Shown piece after piece: positions 42,401-57,400 of a stretch of 64,000 nt of DNA. Positions within the stretch are counted from its first letter, which is position 1, and each line of letters starts with the position of its first letter. The translations under genes and the position numbers were made by a program. The stretch spans positions 1,402,501 to 1,466,500 of the forward strand of contig JAJNNQ010000031.1 in assembly GCA_027886175.1 (NCBI GenBank), written 5' to 3'. The notes under the pieces are model-generated. The model saw only the letters and a list, made by a program, of their open reading frames with translations, was not told the DNA's origin and did not search any database. This DNA comes from Phylloscopus collybita. Its lineage: Eukaryota > Chordata > Aves > Passeriformes > Phylloscopidae.

Positions 42401-45400
42401 AGCCAAGGAATGGAGGAGAGGCCAGCCAGTCCTGGGAAGTGATCCTGCCTTTTCCATAAACAAAACAAACAAACAAAAAAAAGGAATATTGGGAAAGAGA
42501 GGCTTGGTAGTCAAGCGTGGGATGGTGAGAGGGTGGCAGCAGGTTTGGGGGAGGGAAGTGGCCTTTCCAAAGGATCCAAGACCCCGTTCGTGGCAGCACG
42601 GAAGGAACGTGCTGCTGGAGGAGACACGGGATGGGAACCCCAGCCTGGATGGGTCCATGGAAATGCTGAGCTACATTCTGGAGAAGAGGAATGGCTTCCC
42701 AAGCTCATCCTGCCCTGGGAAGTGATTCCTGTGCTCAAGGAAACGCATCCCCAGCTCATCCTGCCCTGGGAAGTGATTCCTGCCCTGGGAAGTGATTCCT
42801 GCCCCGGGAAGTGATTTCTGTGGAAAAGGAAGTGCATCCCCCGCTCATCCTGCCCTGGGAAGTGATTCCTGCCCTGGGAAGTGATTCCTGTGCTCAAGGA
42901 GAAACATCCCCAGCTCCACCAGCCCTGGGAAGTGATTCCTGTGCTCAAGGAAATGCATCCCCAGCTCATCCTGGCCTGGGAAGAGATTCCTGCCCTGGGA
43001 AGTGATTCCTGTGCTCAAGGAAATGCATCCCCAGCTCATCCTGCCCTGGGAAGTGATTCCTGCCTTGGGAAGAGATTCCTGTGCACAAGGAGACACATCC
43101 CCAGCTCCATCAGCCCTGGGAAGAGATTCCTGCCCTGGGAAGTGATTCCTGCCCTGGGAAGTGATTCCTGTGCTCAAGGAAACGCATCCCCAGCTCATCC
43201 TGCCCTGGGAAGTGATTCCTGCCCCGGGAAGTGATTTCTGTGGAAAAGGAAACACATCCCCAGCTCCACCTGCCCTGGGAAGTGATTCCTGCCCTGGGAA
43301 GTGATTCCTGCCCCAGCTGCTGCCCCTCAGAGGTTCCTTCCACCCCAAAGCACCAGTTCCTTGCTGTGGCAGCCTCTGCAGGTGAGGGCTGTCCCAGCTG
43401 CCCCCCAGCGCCGTCGCCGGGATGCCGTACCGGAGCGTGGAGTGCCTGCCGGAGCGGGAGATGCTGTTCCCCACGGGAGAGGGCAGATTGCTGCCCCTGT
43501 GCAGGTCCTCGATGGATCGGCTCCAGGGCTTGGACTTGTCCATGGAGCTCTCCACGCTGTTCTCCAGGCTTTCAAAGTCAAACCTGCAAGGAAATGGGAA
43601 TTTTGTGGCCGGGTTAGGCGGAGACGCGTGCGGAGTTTTCCTCCCCGCCACAGGTTTTGGTGGGATCTCAGAATCGTTGGGCAAAGCCAAAAGCAAAGGG
43701 AAAGCTCTCCAAGACCATCAAATCCAACTGATCCCCCAGCACTGGGAAGGTCCCTTCCCACCCAAACCATCCCTGTGATCTCAGCAGGTGGAATGATGCT
43801 GGAAAAGAAGATTTGTGGTGTTGGAGGGCCACAGAAAAGCCCAGGGGAACAGGATGAGCTTCACATGGGGAAGGAAATTCCAGAGCCACAGGTTCATTCA
43901 GGTTGGGAAAGCCCTCCAAGACCACGGAATCCAATCATTCCCAGCCTTGCCAAGGCCACCAGTGGCCCTTGTCCCCAAGTGCCACATCCACAGGGCTTTG
44001 TATCCCTCTGGGGCACATCCAAACAGGATCAAACAGCTTCTTCCACATAAAATAAATCTAACACTGAATCACAGAACCACAGAATTTTCTAGGTTGGAAG
44101 AGACCTTCAAGATCATCAAGTCCAACCCATGCTCTAACACCTCAACCAGACCACGGCACCAACAGTTTGTTGTTGTTGTATTTTCTTTTTTTTTTTTAAT
44201 TTTAAAAAAAGTTCTCTTTATTACAGGCAACATTAGTCCATACAATAATACACAACACTGAAACTGCCTGCTTGCTGAGGAATATCCCTGCATGGAAGGA
44301 GAAGGTGGAAATTCTGGGCGCTCTCTCCAGTGACTCTCCAGAAATCAGCTGTGCAAGTCCCACTTTGCTTTCCTCCATCCCAGTCTGGCCCCACAAACCT
44401 CCCAGCACATTCAAAGATCACCACAACCATCCCAGGTCCCTGATTTCTGACTCCTTGCCCGTTATTCTGCTCTTCCAAGCAGGAATTGCTTGTTCCCCTT
44501 CCAGCTCCTGAGGTTATTACTCATGTTCCCCATGCGAGAGGGGAAAAACCCAGCGAGTTCCTCACGCACATTTGTATAAATTTAGGAAGAAAGGCTCTGT
44601 ACAAACATTTCTTTTTGCTGTGCATGGTTTTTTCCAGTGGGTAACATTTGAAACCATAGGATTTTCCCTCATAAATTTTCCTGCAACCCCACCACAAATC
44701 TCTTTTCTGGGCAGTGACGGACGTAAATCTGATGGCAGCCTTGCTAAAAATAAATTATCAGCTCTCCCCAGCTTGAGTTTCTACTCCAAATTTATCTTTA
44801 CCCTAAGGCTTATTCTTTTTTTTTTTTTAATATAAAAAAAACCAGCTATGATATCCTGGATGAATGTGGATTAATTCCCCATGCCTGGAATTACCCACAG
44901 CCAGGCTGGATGGGATTTGGAGCACCCTGGAGTGGTGGAAGGCTCCCTGTCCATGGCAGGGATGGGCTTTGAGGTCCCTCCCAAGACAAACCAGTCTGGG
45001 CTGATTCCACGATCATAAAACAAAGTCTCAGCTGAAGATCTCCTCTGAAAGCTCATTTTCCCCACTGGTTTTTCAGAGCCCATGTCATGATTTATGACCC
45101 AAACAACTAAATCTGATCCCAGCATCCCAGATGTTAAAAACCCCTTGGTTTCCAGTCTTCCCAGCTTCCAAAACACCCCTGGAATTGCTCCTGGGTTGTG
45201 TCCCCTGCCTGCCAGGAGCCTCAGGGGCAGTGCCTGGAGGGTGGGAGTCCCTCTGAACACAGCAGGAATGCAAAGCCCTGGGCTCAGACACCAAGTGCAA
45301 ACCTATTTTCAAGGAATCCTGCATCGTTCCACACACTGTGGGATTGGGTTTCCACCCCTGAGATGCTCAGAGACCAAAGATAAAAAATATGAATAGAGTA

Positions 45401-48400
45401 AATAATCTCAAGGTTTAAATTCAGGTGTTTTTTGGGTTTTTTTTTTTGTCTGCTGTGATGAAATAATTCCAGACTCACACCAACATTTCCTCTGCTCTCA
45501 GGCCCACAGAATCATGGAATTATCGAGGCTGGAAAAGATCAGAACCAGCAAACACTTCCATGCCCACCAAACCACTTTTTGACCAATTCCAGGGATTGTG
45601 ATTCTCCCACTGCCCTGGGCAGGCTGTTCAGTGCTTAACCCCTTTGGAATGAAGGAATATTCCCTGATTTCCTGGGAATTTCCTGGCAGGAAACCCCGGG
45701 AATGTCTCACTTACGTGACTGCATACTGGGCAAAGGACAGGTATTCCACCAGGACATCCAGGCCTTTGTTCTCCTCATTCAGGAACTCCCTGACCCATCT
45801 GTGAGAGAAATTCAGACATCAGAGCCTTTCTGGGGCTTTGGAATTCCCAAAAAAACTGCAACACTTTGAGTCTCACTCAGGGAAAAAAAAAGTTTTTTTT
45901 CAAAATGATTTAGAGGACTTTGAAGAGTCCTTTAGATGCCTTCCCAAATGTACCAATATTCCTTTTTTTTTTTTGCAGCACTGTGAAGGTCAACTCCTAA
46001 CACAGGGACTTGGCTCAGTTCCTCTCTCACCCTGATCTCCAGCAGGCTGTAAAAGCAGGAGAAGAATCTCTGATGGATATCCTGGGTGTACATTTAACAG
46101 CAATTCTGCCTCTTTTGTTCACAAGGTGTTCCCCTGTTACAGTGAATTCTGGCCCCTGGGTTTTGCAAAATAATTCAGGGAAGTCTATTATGTTGCAAAG
46201 TTTTGAAAATGCCAAGGAAAATATTTGAAAATCCATCCATTTAGGGGCAAAGCTGGGGGAAAAGGAAGCTCAGCACAGCCCCAGCTCTTCTCTGAACCCC
46301 AGCTAGGGCTGCAAAGCCCCTGGGAGTGGCTGGGTGCCCCTGGAGTGAGGGAATCCAGGGAGGGAAGTGGAGCTCCAGGCTCCAGGAGAGGGAATTCATC
46401 CCCTCTGACTTACTCTGACCTTCAGGATGGACATTTTTGGTAATTTCCCTGCGAAAATAACCAGCCTGGTGTTTCATAAAATGTGTTTTGGAACAAACCC
46501 TTCAACCAGGGGCACCAAGGAAATGAACACTGCTGCTGTCCCCTCCTGAACCGAGGTTCCTCTTGCTCATCCTAAATCCAAGAGCATCTTCAGATGCCTC
46601 AAGCCTCTGGTGGGGAATCCTTTGTGTTGGAAAAGGAGGGAAAACCTGGCAGAGGTATGGGAGGAGTTTTTGGGATGGTGCAGTTCCAAGGAAGGCTCAC
46701 ATCACCACACTGGGACTGCAATTCCTCCCACAGCCTAAAATAGCCCCAGTTCCCTCAAAACCACAGCAGAACCCCAAAAAATCCATGGAATTGTGCTGGG
46801 CACGGTGTGTGATGCTGGAGAAAAAACACTGCAGAAGCTCTCTGGCTGATGCCCCAGTGCTGGACCAGCTCCTGGTCCCATGGGAAGGTGAAATTGCTGG
46901 GAAAGGGATGTCTGATAAAAACCCTACACCTCTGGCAATTCCACTGCAGCAGTTTGGGATGGATTTGCTGCTTTGTGGATAAATCCTGGTGGATGTTCTT
47001 CCCAGCCAGGCTCATGTTAAAGCTGTAAAATCCATAAATTTCCAGCTGCAGCTTCGTTTTATTCTGGCCACAGCCTCACTGCCTGTGCTCTGACTGAGCA
47101 GGAGCTGACTCCAGCCTTTCCTCAGCCCTCAGAAAAATGTGGCTGAATCCATCAGGAAAGGATTAAAGCTGAATTATCCTCCTGAGATGCCCAGCTCCCC
47201 TTTAACTAAGCCCATCAGGCTTTAATTATCAATCAAGTGGCATCACTTATTGATGTGCAAAGGGGCGTTTTCTCAAAGACAGGCACTTTAGAATTGAAAA
47301 ATAAATTGTTAAAGAATTAAAAAATAAATTGAGAAATTAAATCACAATTTAAAGTTTTAAATAATATAAATAATGATAACTAAAATAAAATAATAAATAA
47401 TAAAAATAAACATAATAAAAATAATGAATAATAAAAATAAAATAAAAATAAAAATAATAAAAAATAAGAAAAATAAAAATAAGAAAAATAAAAATAATAA
47501 TAAATAACAAAATTTAATAAAAATAATAAAAAAAAATAAAAATTAAATTGAACCAGAGGCATCTAAAGTTCTCACCCAATGTGGTTTGTCCTCAAGGAAA
47601 TTTCCAGTTCTCGGAGCACCTGAGTCGACTCCTGGACTCGTCTCCTGAATTTCTGCAATGCAATGAGCAGCAAAAATAACAATGAGGCTCTATTAAAAAC
47701 TATCAACATCTCACCCAGCACAGAGGGAATGGAGAAAACAAGGAGGTAACTGAGAACTCCTCTAAATCCCCAGGAATGCAGCAACAACAGCCCAGCAGTC
47801 AACAAAAACACGTGTGGAGAAACCCCTTCTGTTCCCAGGAACATCCTGCAGCTTCCAGGATTAAGGAAATTAAAAGCCTGGAGATAAATAAACATTTCTT
47901 TAGAAACCAAGCTTGGGTTCAACACCCAACTTTCTCTTGAAGGTTGCAGAGCTCCTCTGCTTTAGAAAACAAGGTGACAGAGCTGGGGGGGCACCTCAAT
48001 CCCAATGGAGCAGCATTGGAGCATCCTCTTCCCCCTGCCCATGGGAAAGTGCTAAAACAGCTGGAGAAATCCCAATCTTTTTTGGCACATTCTCATTTCT
48101 GAGTGAGGTCAATGAGAGCTGAATGGGTGAAGAAGGATAAGGGCAGGATTAGGTAGGATATTGGGGAGGAATTCCTGGATGTGAGAGTGGCACGGGCTGG
48201 AGGCCAGGTGGAGACAAACCAGTGACATCACCCCAATCCCAGCAAGAATCCTGGTGGGATGAGCTCTCCCATCCCTGTGGAAATCCTGGTTGGATGAGCT
48301 CTCCTGTTCCTGTGGAAATCCTGGAGGGATGGGCTCTCCCTACCCAGCAAGAATCCCAATGGGATGAGCTCTCCCATCCCTGTGGAAATCCTGGGGATTT

Positions 48401-51400
48401 TTTCCAGCTCTACTGTCCCTGTGGAAATCCTGGTGGGACGGGCTCTCCCATCCCTGTGGAGATCCTGGTGGGATGGGCTCTCCCATCCCTGTGGAGATCC
48501 TGGTGGGATGGGCTCTCCCATCCCTGTGGAGTTCCTGGTGGGATGGGCTCTCCTGTCCCTGTGGAGATCCCAGTGGGATGGGCTCTCCTGTCCCTGTGGA
48601 AATCCCGGTGGGATGAGCTCTCTTGTCCCTATGGAGATCCCGGTGGGATGGGCTCTCCTGTCCCTGTGGAGATCCCGGTGGGATGGGCTCTCCCATCCCT
48701 GTGGAGATCCCGGTGGGATGGGCTCTCCTGTCCCTGTGGAGATCCCGGTGGGATGGGCTCTCCTGTCCCTGTGGAAATCCCGGTGGGATGAGCTCTCTTG
48801 TCCCTGTGGAGATCCCGGTGGGATGGGCTCTCCTGTCCCTGTGGAGATCCCGGTGGGATGGGCTCTCCTGTCCCTGTGGAAATCCCGGTGAGATGGGCTC
48901 TCCTGTCCCTGTGGAAATCCCGGTGGGATGAGCTCTCTTGTCCCTGTGGAGATCCCGGTGGGATGGGCTCTCCTGTCCCTGTGGAGATCCCATGGGATGG
49001 GCTCTCCCATCCCTGTGGAGATCCTGGTGGGATGGGCTCTCTTGTCCCTGTGGAGATCCCATGGGATGGGCTCTCCCATCCCTGTGGAGATCCTGGTGGG
49101 ATGAGCTCTCCCATCCCTGTGGAGATCCCGGTGGGATGGGCTCTCCTGTCCCTGTGGAGATCCCGGTGGGATGGGCTCTCCCATCCCTGTGGAGATCCCG
49201 GTGGGATGGGCTCTCCTGTCCCTGTGGAGATCCCAGTGGGATGGGCTCTCCCATCCCTGTGGAGATCCTGGTGGGATGAGCTCTCCTGTCCCTTTCCGTG
49301 TCAGCCGGGGCTGAGGAAAGGCTGCGGGTGATCCGGAATAACCCAGGCACAGCCAGGAACTCAGGGCAGTTATTTTTAGGCCTTTTGGGTTTGTCATTTG
49401 TCACGGGAGCCTGGGACAAGAAAGGCTCCAATGTGAGCCCACGGAGCGAAGCCAAACACGGAACAACCTCCAAAACCCTCCGGAGGAAAAAACACAAAGG
49501 CCCCGTTCACCGGGCTGGGAAAAAAATCCCTGCAGGGAAATGTCAGGGTTTCCTAGGAAATGGTTCCCTGCTCCTGCCTGGAGGCTCCAACAAGAGCAGA
49601 GCTGTCCCAGGGCTCCAGGATGGGAGCACGGGGAGCGAGGGGCACCTTCCCCGTGCCACGGAATCGCCAGGGCAGGATCCGTGCCTTCCACAGGGAACCG
49701 ACCTCGGATGGGATTGGTGGGGAGGAGGCTGAGCCAGGCCAGGGCAGGACCTGCTGGGCTCTGCTGCGTTTTTGGGTGGGTTTTAGAGGCTCTTGTGGTT
49801 GTCACCGTGGATGGAGCTGGTCCCTGGGGATGGGAGGTGATCCCTGTGTGTGGCCATGGATGGAGATGTCACCATGGATGGAGCTGTCAGCATGGAGAGA
49901 GGTGATCCCATGAGTGCAAGGCGATCACCATGGATGGAGCTGATCACCATGGATGGAACTGATCACCATGGATGGAACTGATCACCATGGATGGAGCTCA
50001 TGCCCATGGATGGAGCTGATCCCCACGGATGGAGCTGATCCCCATGGATGGAGATGTCACCATGGATGGAGCTGATCCTCACGGATAGAGCTGATCCCCA
50101 TGGACAAAGATGTCACTATGGATGGAGCTGACCACCATGGATGGAGCTGACCACCACAGATGGAGCTGACCACCACGGATGGAGCTGACCACCATGAACA
50201 GTGCACTCAGCTGCACTGAGCCTCTTCCAGACAAATTCCCAGAGAAAAGGACTCCAAACTTGGACACCCCTGCCAGGGCTGACTGAAGGGCCATCAGACA
50301 GGGCTTCAGCCAAAGCCAGGCCTAGAGCCCAGCTCAGAGACAATGTGTCAGATTATTTCTTGAAGCTGACGTTACTAAAACAAGCTGTGCTCCGTGTCAG
50401 ATGGTCCTTGGCTCCCCAACATCTGCTCTGCTTCCCAAGCTGGAAAACTGCAGCAAATTCCCAATTTCTCTTTGCTTCTCCCTGGAAGTTTTCAGGGCAT
50501 TTGCACAAAGGCAGGAAGGAACCTGGTCCTTGGGACCATCCTGGCTGAGGAATGAGGGACAGGCAGGAGGAAACAGGATGCTCCTCACCTTCCTGGTCAC
50601 TGCTGGGTCCAGATATCCCTTCAGCTTCTGGATGTAAGTGTGTGGAGGATTCTTCACTTGGAATCTTTCCTGGAAAAGAGACAGGAATAAACATCAGCCA
50701 CTTGTCTGTATTTATCCAGAAAACTCATGCACTGCATACATACTAAACAATATATATTTATAATACATCCCATTCCTAAGTGGATGAATCTGTGCAGGCA
50801 AATAAAATAGATTGAAATGGATCTTGATATTTATATCAACAGCATAAAAAAAGACACCTGAAACATTCGGTGGGAATTCTGAATTTTAGTTGCACATCCA
50901 TCTGAAGCTCCAAGGTTTCTGCTCAGCAGGAGCGTGGAGAGGAAGGAGAAGGGTCAGGAGAGCAGATGCATGCACCAACACAAAATCCTTTTTAATCACT
51001 TGGAAAAAACCTTTCCCTATCCCAGGGTGCTCCAATTCCTGTCCAGCCTGGCCTTGGGCACTGCCAGGGATCCAGGGGCAGCCACAGCTTCTCTGGGCAA
51101 TCCATTCCAGCTAGGAATTCCCAATTCCCAATCTCCCATCCATCCCTGCCCTCTGGCAGTGGGAAGCCATTCCACAAGGTCCTTTCAAGCCATTCCACCT
51201 CGTGCAGGGATCACTCCATCCCCAATCCCCCCTCAGCCCCAGATGACAGATTTTGGTGACAAACACCATCTCTGTCTTCTGAGAGCTCCCTGCTTTTTGC
51301 CTGCTTTCCCAGTGTCCAGCTGGGAGTTTATCCCACCAAAGCTGCTGTGAAACACGAGCTGTTCCATGGGTGGTGTGTTGTGTCCAGACCTCCTCACAGC

Positions 51401-54400
51401 ATTCCCAAAAATTCTGATCCTATTTGTATCTTGGAAGAACTTTAAGCTCTTCTGTCCCTTTCCCTGGAGGAAAGATCTCATCCCAATCTCCTGAAATTTC
51501 CCATTTTATAACTGTTATCTGAAACCTCCCTTTATGAGGTCAGGATGCAATTCTGACTGCATTATCCCAAAGTTATTCCAGAATTAACAGGACATTGCTG
51601 CCCAGTTACCAGAACTGTCTGAACACCACAAGTTCTTCCTGTCATTATCTTGCTGCTTGCTGGAAAAGAAGTAACCCATCATGGCCAGCAGGAGAAAATG
51701 AAGGAAAAACTCTTCCCTGAGCTCCACCAGCCCTGGTGGGAGCTCTGGAAGTCACAGAGCACTCATGGCTTTCCTCTTTTACAACTGGATTCTAATTTTC
51801 CATGCACCTCCACACAGCTCTGCAATTGGCATTTCCTATTTTATCTAAAAACCAGCTCAGAAAATGCCAAGTTCTTCACCAAGGGTTCTTCCCTGAACAA
51901 AGTGACAGCAGCAGGATCTGTCCTGCTCCAGCACCACATCCACCATCCTGGATTCTTCTTGGCCCTCCCTCAGGGGTTCTTGGAGCCAGGCTCACCTCAG
52001 TGGCTCCCATGGGGCAGACAGAGATTTCCTGCAATCCCAGAGTGGTTTGGGTTGGAAGAGCCCTTAAGGATCCTCCGATCCCAACCCCTGCCACGTCCTC
52101 CTGGCAGCAGCGTCCCATCCCAGCAATGCTCCACGTTCCCTCTCCCATTTATTCCCCCCTTTCTGGGAGTTCTCTGCTGCTGACAGGGCTGTGTTCAGTC
52201 CAATCCCCCAGAGAAGCTCTTTTGCTCTCGTGGATTAATTTCTCTTCCCAAGTAATCAACCCTCGTCTGCTGAAGTGACAGGAGCTTTTCCCAACCGCCG
52301 CTTTTAATTGCCTGCAAGCTTCAAAATGAAATGTTTCAAGGAGCACATTTAACAGTCTGGGATGCAGCTACTGGATGTTTTTGTTTGTTTTCTTCAAACC
52401 TGGCTGTAATTATGTATTTATGTAATAATCTCTGCAGCAACTCTGTTTAAAAAGACGCTGCACATTCCTGTGGAGCAGAATTATTTGGGCTAAAGGACTT
52501 CCAACATGAACATGTTATCCATGAACAGCAAACACCAGCAGTGCTCTCACCTGAGGAGTGACCAAAAACCACTTGTGGGAAACATCTCCTAGGCCTGGAA
52601 ACATTTTTACAGCCCCTTCAAGTGTTTCTTTTTTTTTGCTGGTTTGGAAAGCCATGAGGGATTAGCCTTTAAAATTGCCCTTTCCTGGCTATGATTCCTG
52701 TCTGGTTTATCCAGCTCCGAGTGTTTTATATTAGAGGCTGATTAAGAAGCTGCAAGGGCCAGGGCTGGGGCTGTGCAATGAGGCCTCCAAGACACCCTGG
52801 ATGTCTGGTCACAGCCACCTTCTTCCCAAAAATCTGACTGGGAGCTCCCAGGGGTTGGGAATGGAGCTGGGTGCAGGCTGCTCTTCCTGGAATGCACTGG
52901 GATGCTCTCATGGTCCTCCTTGGGAGCATCCCAACACCCACGCTTCCCCAAGCACTGCTCTGCCTTAGAAACCATAATTAAAGAGTTAAAAAATCCCTTT
53001 TTTTTTCCTGTCAGCTCCTCCCCTCCACTTCTGGCAATTCCCACCCACTCCCTGGCCAGCTCTGCTTCCAAACCCAGGGTTTAACGCCGGCTGAATGACG
53101 AGGTCGGGGATTTTTACCACACACACAAAAAGCCTAAAATCCGGATTGGAGCGGCCAAACTTTGCTCAGCAAATACTGCAGGGTGACATCACGACTGGGA
53201 CGCGGTGGCTTCCCTGGATTGAGCCATTCAGACACAACAAAGTTCCTAAATCCTGGCGAAACCCTTTTTATCTCCACTACGTGACTGCTGTGAGCCCCAG
53301 CATTATCTGCAGCCTGAAAGGACACGGGCAGGGAGCAGCAATGACTCCACGCTGCCTTTGTCAGCCACCTCCAAAGCAAACCAGCTTAATTCCCAAGGAC
53401 AAAGGCCCTTTCTGACTTGGAAAATCCCTCAGGAGTGGTGGTGTAAGCCAGGATGGAACAGCACAGGGAATGCAAGGACAGCAGTGATGAGATGAGCTGG
53501 GCCCAGCACTTCCCTTTGGGAGGAATAAAAGGGGAGAATTCACTGGGATTAAATCCTGAGAAGGATTTGGGACAGGGGATGGAGGGACAGGACACAGGGA
53601 ATGGCTTCCCACTGCCAGAGGGCAGGGATGGATGGGAGATGGGAAATTGGGAATTCCTGGCTGGGCTGGAATTCCCAGAGCAGCTGTGGCTGCCCCTGGA
53701 TGCCAGGAAGTTGGACCAGGTGGGAATAACCTGGGATAGTGGGAGGTGCCCCTGCCCATGGCAGGGTGGGACTGAATGGCTCTGAAGTCCTTTTCAACCC
53801 AGCCCACTCCATGATCCCATAATTCAGGGGGAAAGCCTGGATGCAGGAGCACACCACCTCTCCTGTGCCTCTTTCACCCGGAATCAGCACTTTCTTTTCC
53901 GACAGAGACAGAAAAAAAAAAGGGGGAGGCTGGGGGGAGCTCTACTTCAGCAGCCAAGAGGAACTGCTGGACTCCTGCACTTCCTCCTCCACGTGATCCT
54001 ACAAGGAACCTGACACAGCTCCCGATCACCCAACTCTGGAAAACGTATTCATTCCGGAACCAGGAAATTGTGGCTTTTCCGACAACCCCTGGCTCCCCAA
54101 ACCATTCAGGGCATTTTTCGACGTTAGCACATCTGTTATTCTCATGATTCTCCTTATCCTCCCTAAGCTGTTTGGTTCTTGGGCTTCACAGCTGCTGGGG
54201 AAGATCAGAATCCCACAGGCTGTGCATGAAACCCATGGATTGGGATCAGTGGAGAAGGAGATGGACGAGGAGATTGGGGAGCAGTGTCACAAACACACCT
54301 TGAGCATGGTGCAGAATTCCCCATCTCCCACAGATCTGGAGGCCGGCTCGGTCCCCAGCAGGACAACGTGTCACCTTGGAAGTGTCCCCATGGAATGAGG

Positions 54401-57400
54401 GGACAGCAGCTGCTCATCCCTGCACTAATGAGGAGGCAGGATGATCCATTCCCCCAGGATTAATGTCCTGCCAAGGCAGGTCACTGGTCACTGCTGGACC
54501 CAGCTGCTGCTCCCTCTGACCCTAGATCCAATCCCAAATTCCCAATCCCAAATCACTGAGCCTGGGACTCCTCATGCCTTTATCTCCTCCAACCTCTCCA
54601 TCCCTCCTTGTCTGATCTTCCCTGAGCCTCCTCTCCCAGGGTGACCCAGTCAGATGAATGAAGCCACGAGTGTCCCAAAGTCCAACTTCTCCTGAATTCA
54701 GTAAATCACAGGGTTTTCCACCCTCTGTTTACCCCAACAGGGCAGATTCCCTGGAATACACCATGTTTTTTAAGGAAAAGCTCTCAAACCAGAGCTGCAA
54801 ATGGCTTCTGCAGCCCATAAAAAGTGATGGAAAATCCTTGGCTGGACACTGGCAAAGCCCCCTGGATCTCTGCTGTGAAAGGGTCAATGGCACCCTAAGG
54901 GCTCCTGGTCCCCTCAGCACATCCCTGAGGAGAAGTCTGGGCTCCACTGAGGAATTTGTGACAGAAAATGGCACAGCAGCCCCACAACACCCTGCTCCTC
55001 GCTCAGGCCCTTCTCCATCAGCCATCCACGGATCCCGTGGGCAGGGACACCCCTTGAAAGCAAAGCTGAGGGATGGCCCAGGACCCCACTCACCAACGCC
55101 ACCCCAGGAGCTCCACGCTGGCCCCCAGCCCCCAAAACACCCAGCACCTGCCTTCTCCTGGAGCTTCTCCAGGAAAGGACAAGTTCTACAAACACCTCAG
55201 CAGGAGATGTGGGGTGCAGACCTCACAGTTTTCCTGTGGATCTCTTCATCCCCCATTCCCACCCCTCCCCTGGGTCCAGGGCCAGGCCCTGGTGACACCC
55301 CTGCCACCATCTGCCATTAGAGGGCAATGAAGAACTTTGCAGGATGTCCCCAAGCCCTGCCCTCCACGTCCACCTCCCTCTGCAGCACCTCCTGCCACCC
55401 AGCTGGACAGAGGCCTCCAGAATTCCAGAAAAACCTTGGAGGATCCCATTTCCTGGATTTCCAGGTCAGGAAATGGCATCCTTGTCCCTGCCTGGACCAT
55501 TGCCAACGCCAAACCCCTCAGATGGACATCCTGACCCTTTCCAGAGTGGAAAGATTTCCTGGCCTTCCTCTTCTCCTCCTTCTCTCATCCAGAGAGGTGG
55601 GAGCAAGCTCTGAGGACAAGGCTGAGATGTTTTGGAAGGTTTATAAACAAAGGAAGAGAAAATTCCACATGGGATGAGTCCTCCACAACCAGCCCAGCAG
55701 CCCTTGATTCAAACAATGCACACAAAATCCCATTCACGGCAGATTAACGTTAATTATTATTATTGTTGTTATTATTATTGTCATCATCATCATGATGAAA
55801 CCGGTTCCCCACTTTTGTTAACCTCATTTTTGCAAAAGTGAGAGCTCCTTTTTGGGGATTAGCTCCTAATAGTCTCCATATATTCCACACATCAGTATTC
55901 AGGATCTGCTGCACAGATTGTTTAGGAAACACCATTTCTGGGCACTTTTTCCTTTCAGATCTAAGCTGAAAGCCAGCACAGGAGAGAAAGGCTTCATTTC
56001 CTCATTGATTTACAAGCAAAACCAGGTGAAAATGGCATAGTGGGTGAAAAACCAAGAGAAAACAGGAGTCCAAATTTGCATTTAGAATAAAAACATCCTG
56101 CACAACCCCTGTTCCTGGCAGTGCCCTCACCCCCACGATTCCAGGGACAGATATAAATATTTCACACCCCATATGCTGCCTTTTGCTGCTTTTAGTGACA
56201 CCTGCTCCCACTGCTCTGATTGAGGGGGGTGGCAGCACCCCCAGGGGACATCGGGGAGCTGTGGCAGAACCCCAGCCTGTCCTCCCTGGATGGATGGACA
56301 CGGAAAAGGTGGCTCTTGGTCACCTCCTCCTGCTCCTGGCACTGCTGGCTCCACAGGGCTGGTGACATCAGCCCCTGTGCTGCTTCCCTGCCTTCCAAAG
56401 GATGGGAAGGGCCTCATCCCAGCCAAGGGACTCATCCCAGCCCGGGGGGTGGACTGGAGTTGTGCAAGGAGCTGGTAAGAGCAGCGATTACTCCAGATTG
56501 CAAATTTCCTTCCCATCTGCTCCAGCCCTCCTATCTCTGAGCCCAGAGCTGGGCAGTGAATCAGCAGCAGCTGCGAAGGGTGGATCCAGCTCCGAGGTGG
56601 GAATTTGCACATCCAGGCTGGGATCAAAGGGCTCCTGCCTGTCCCGCTGCCAGCAGGAGCTCAGCACGGAGCTCACACCTCTCTGCAGGACACAAATCAC
56701 GGAGTCACAGCCTGGTTTGGGTCGGGAGGGACCTTAAAGTCCACCCAGTGCCACCTCTGCCATGGCAGGGACACCTCTCACTGCCCCAGGCTGCTCCCAG
56801 CCCTGTCCAGCCTGGCCTGGGACACTGCCAGGGATGAGGGATCTGCAATCACTCCCAGCAGTTCCTGCAGTTTTTCAACATCTCAGTGAACTGAATCTTT
56901 AAATAGCTCGAGCTTTGCATTCTCTGCACAGGAAACTCCTGGGAATAAAAGCAATTCTTTATTCAGCTTTTACTTGAAGGTACCTGTGCAATGAATTTGA
57001 ACTGCCAGAGGGCAGGATTAGACGGGATATTAGGAAGGAATTCTTCCCTGGGAGGGTGGGCAGGCCCTGGCACAGGGTGCCCAGAGAAGCTGCCCCTGGA
57101 TCCTTGGCAGTGCCCAAGACCAAGCTGGACAGGCCTTGGAGCAATCTGGGATAGTGGGAGGTGTCCCTGAGGTTGGAACTGGATGGGCTTTAAAGTCCCT
57201 CCTGACCCAAACCAGTCTGGAATTCCGTGATTGTGTCAGACCCCCCCACCACTGTAACAGGACATGTCCCTGTCAGAAAGGTATTTATCCCAATGTCCCT
57301 GACCTCCTGCCAAACTCTCCCCCTGCTTTTGCTGAGTTTACATCCCAAGGGAACATCCCAGCACCGGATCAATTATTTTCCTTAGCCATTGCTGCTGAAC

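Noticed and set aside
42700..43318. CRISPR-like regularly spaced repeat
   Set aside because: Vertebrate minisatellite: the 'spacers' are themselves repeated and there are no cas genes.
48228..49497. Long minus-strand open frames of 385-389 codons
   Set aside because: They are translations of the 35-bp minisatellite, present in several frames and both strands, with no splice context or non-repetitive core.
54658..55320. 220-codon + strand open frame in intron 2
   Set aside because: No recognisable domain, no splice or promoter support, composition like surrounding intron.
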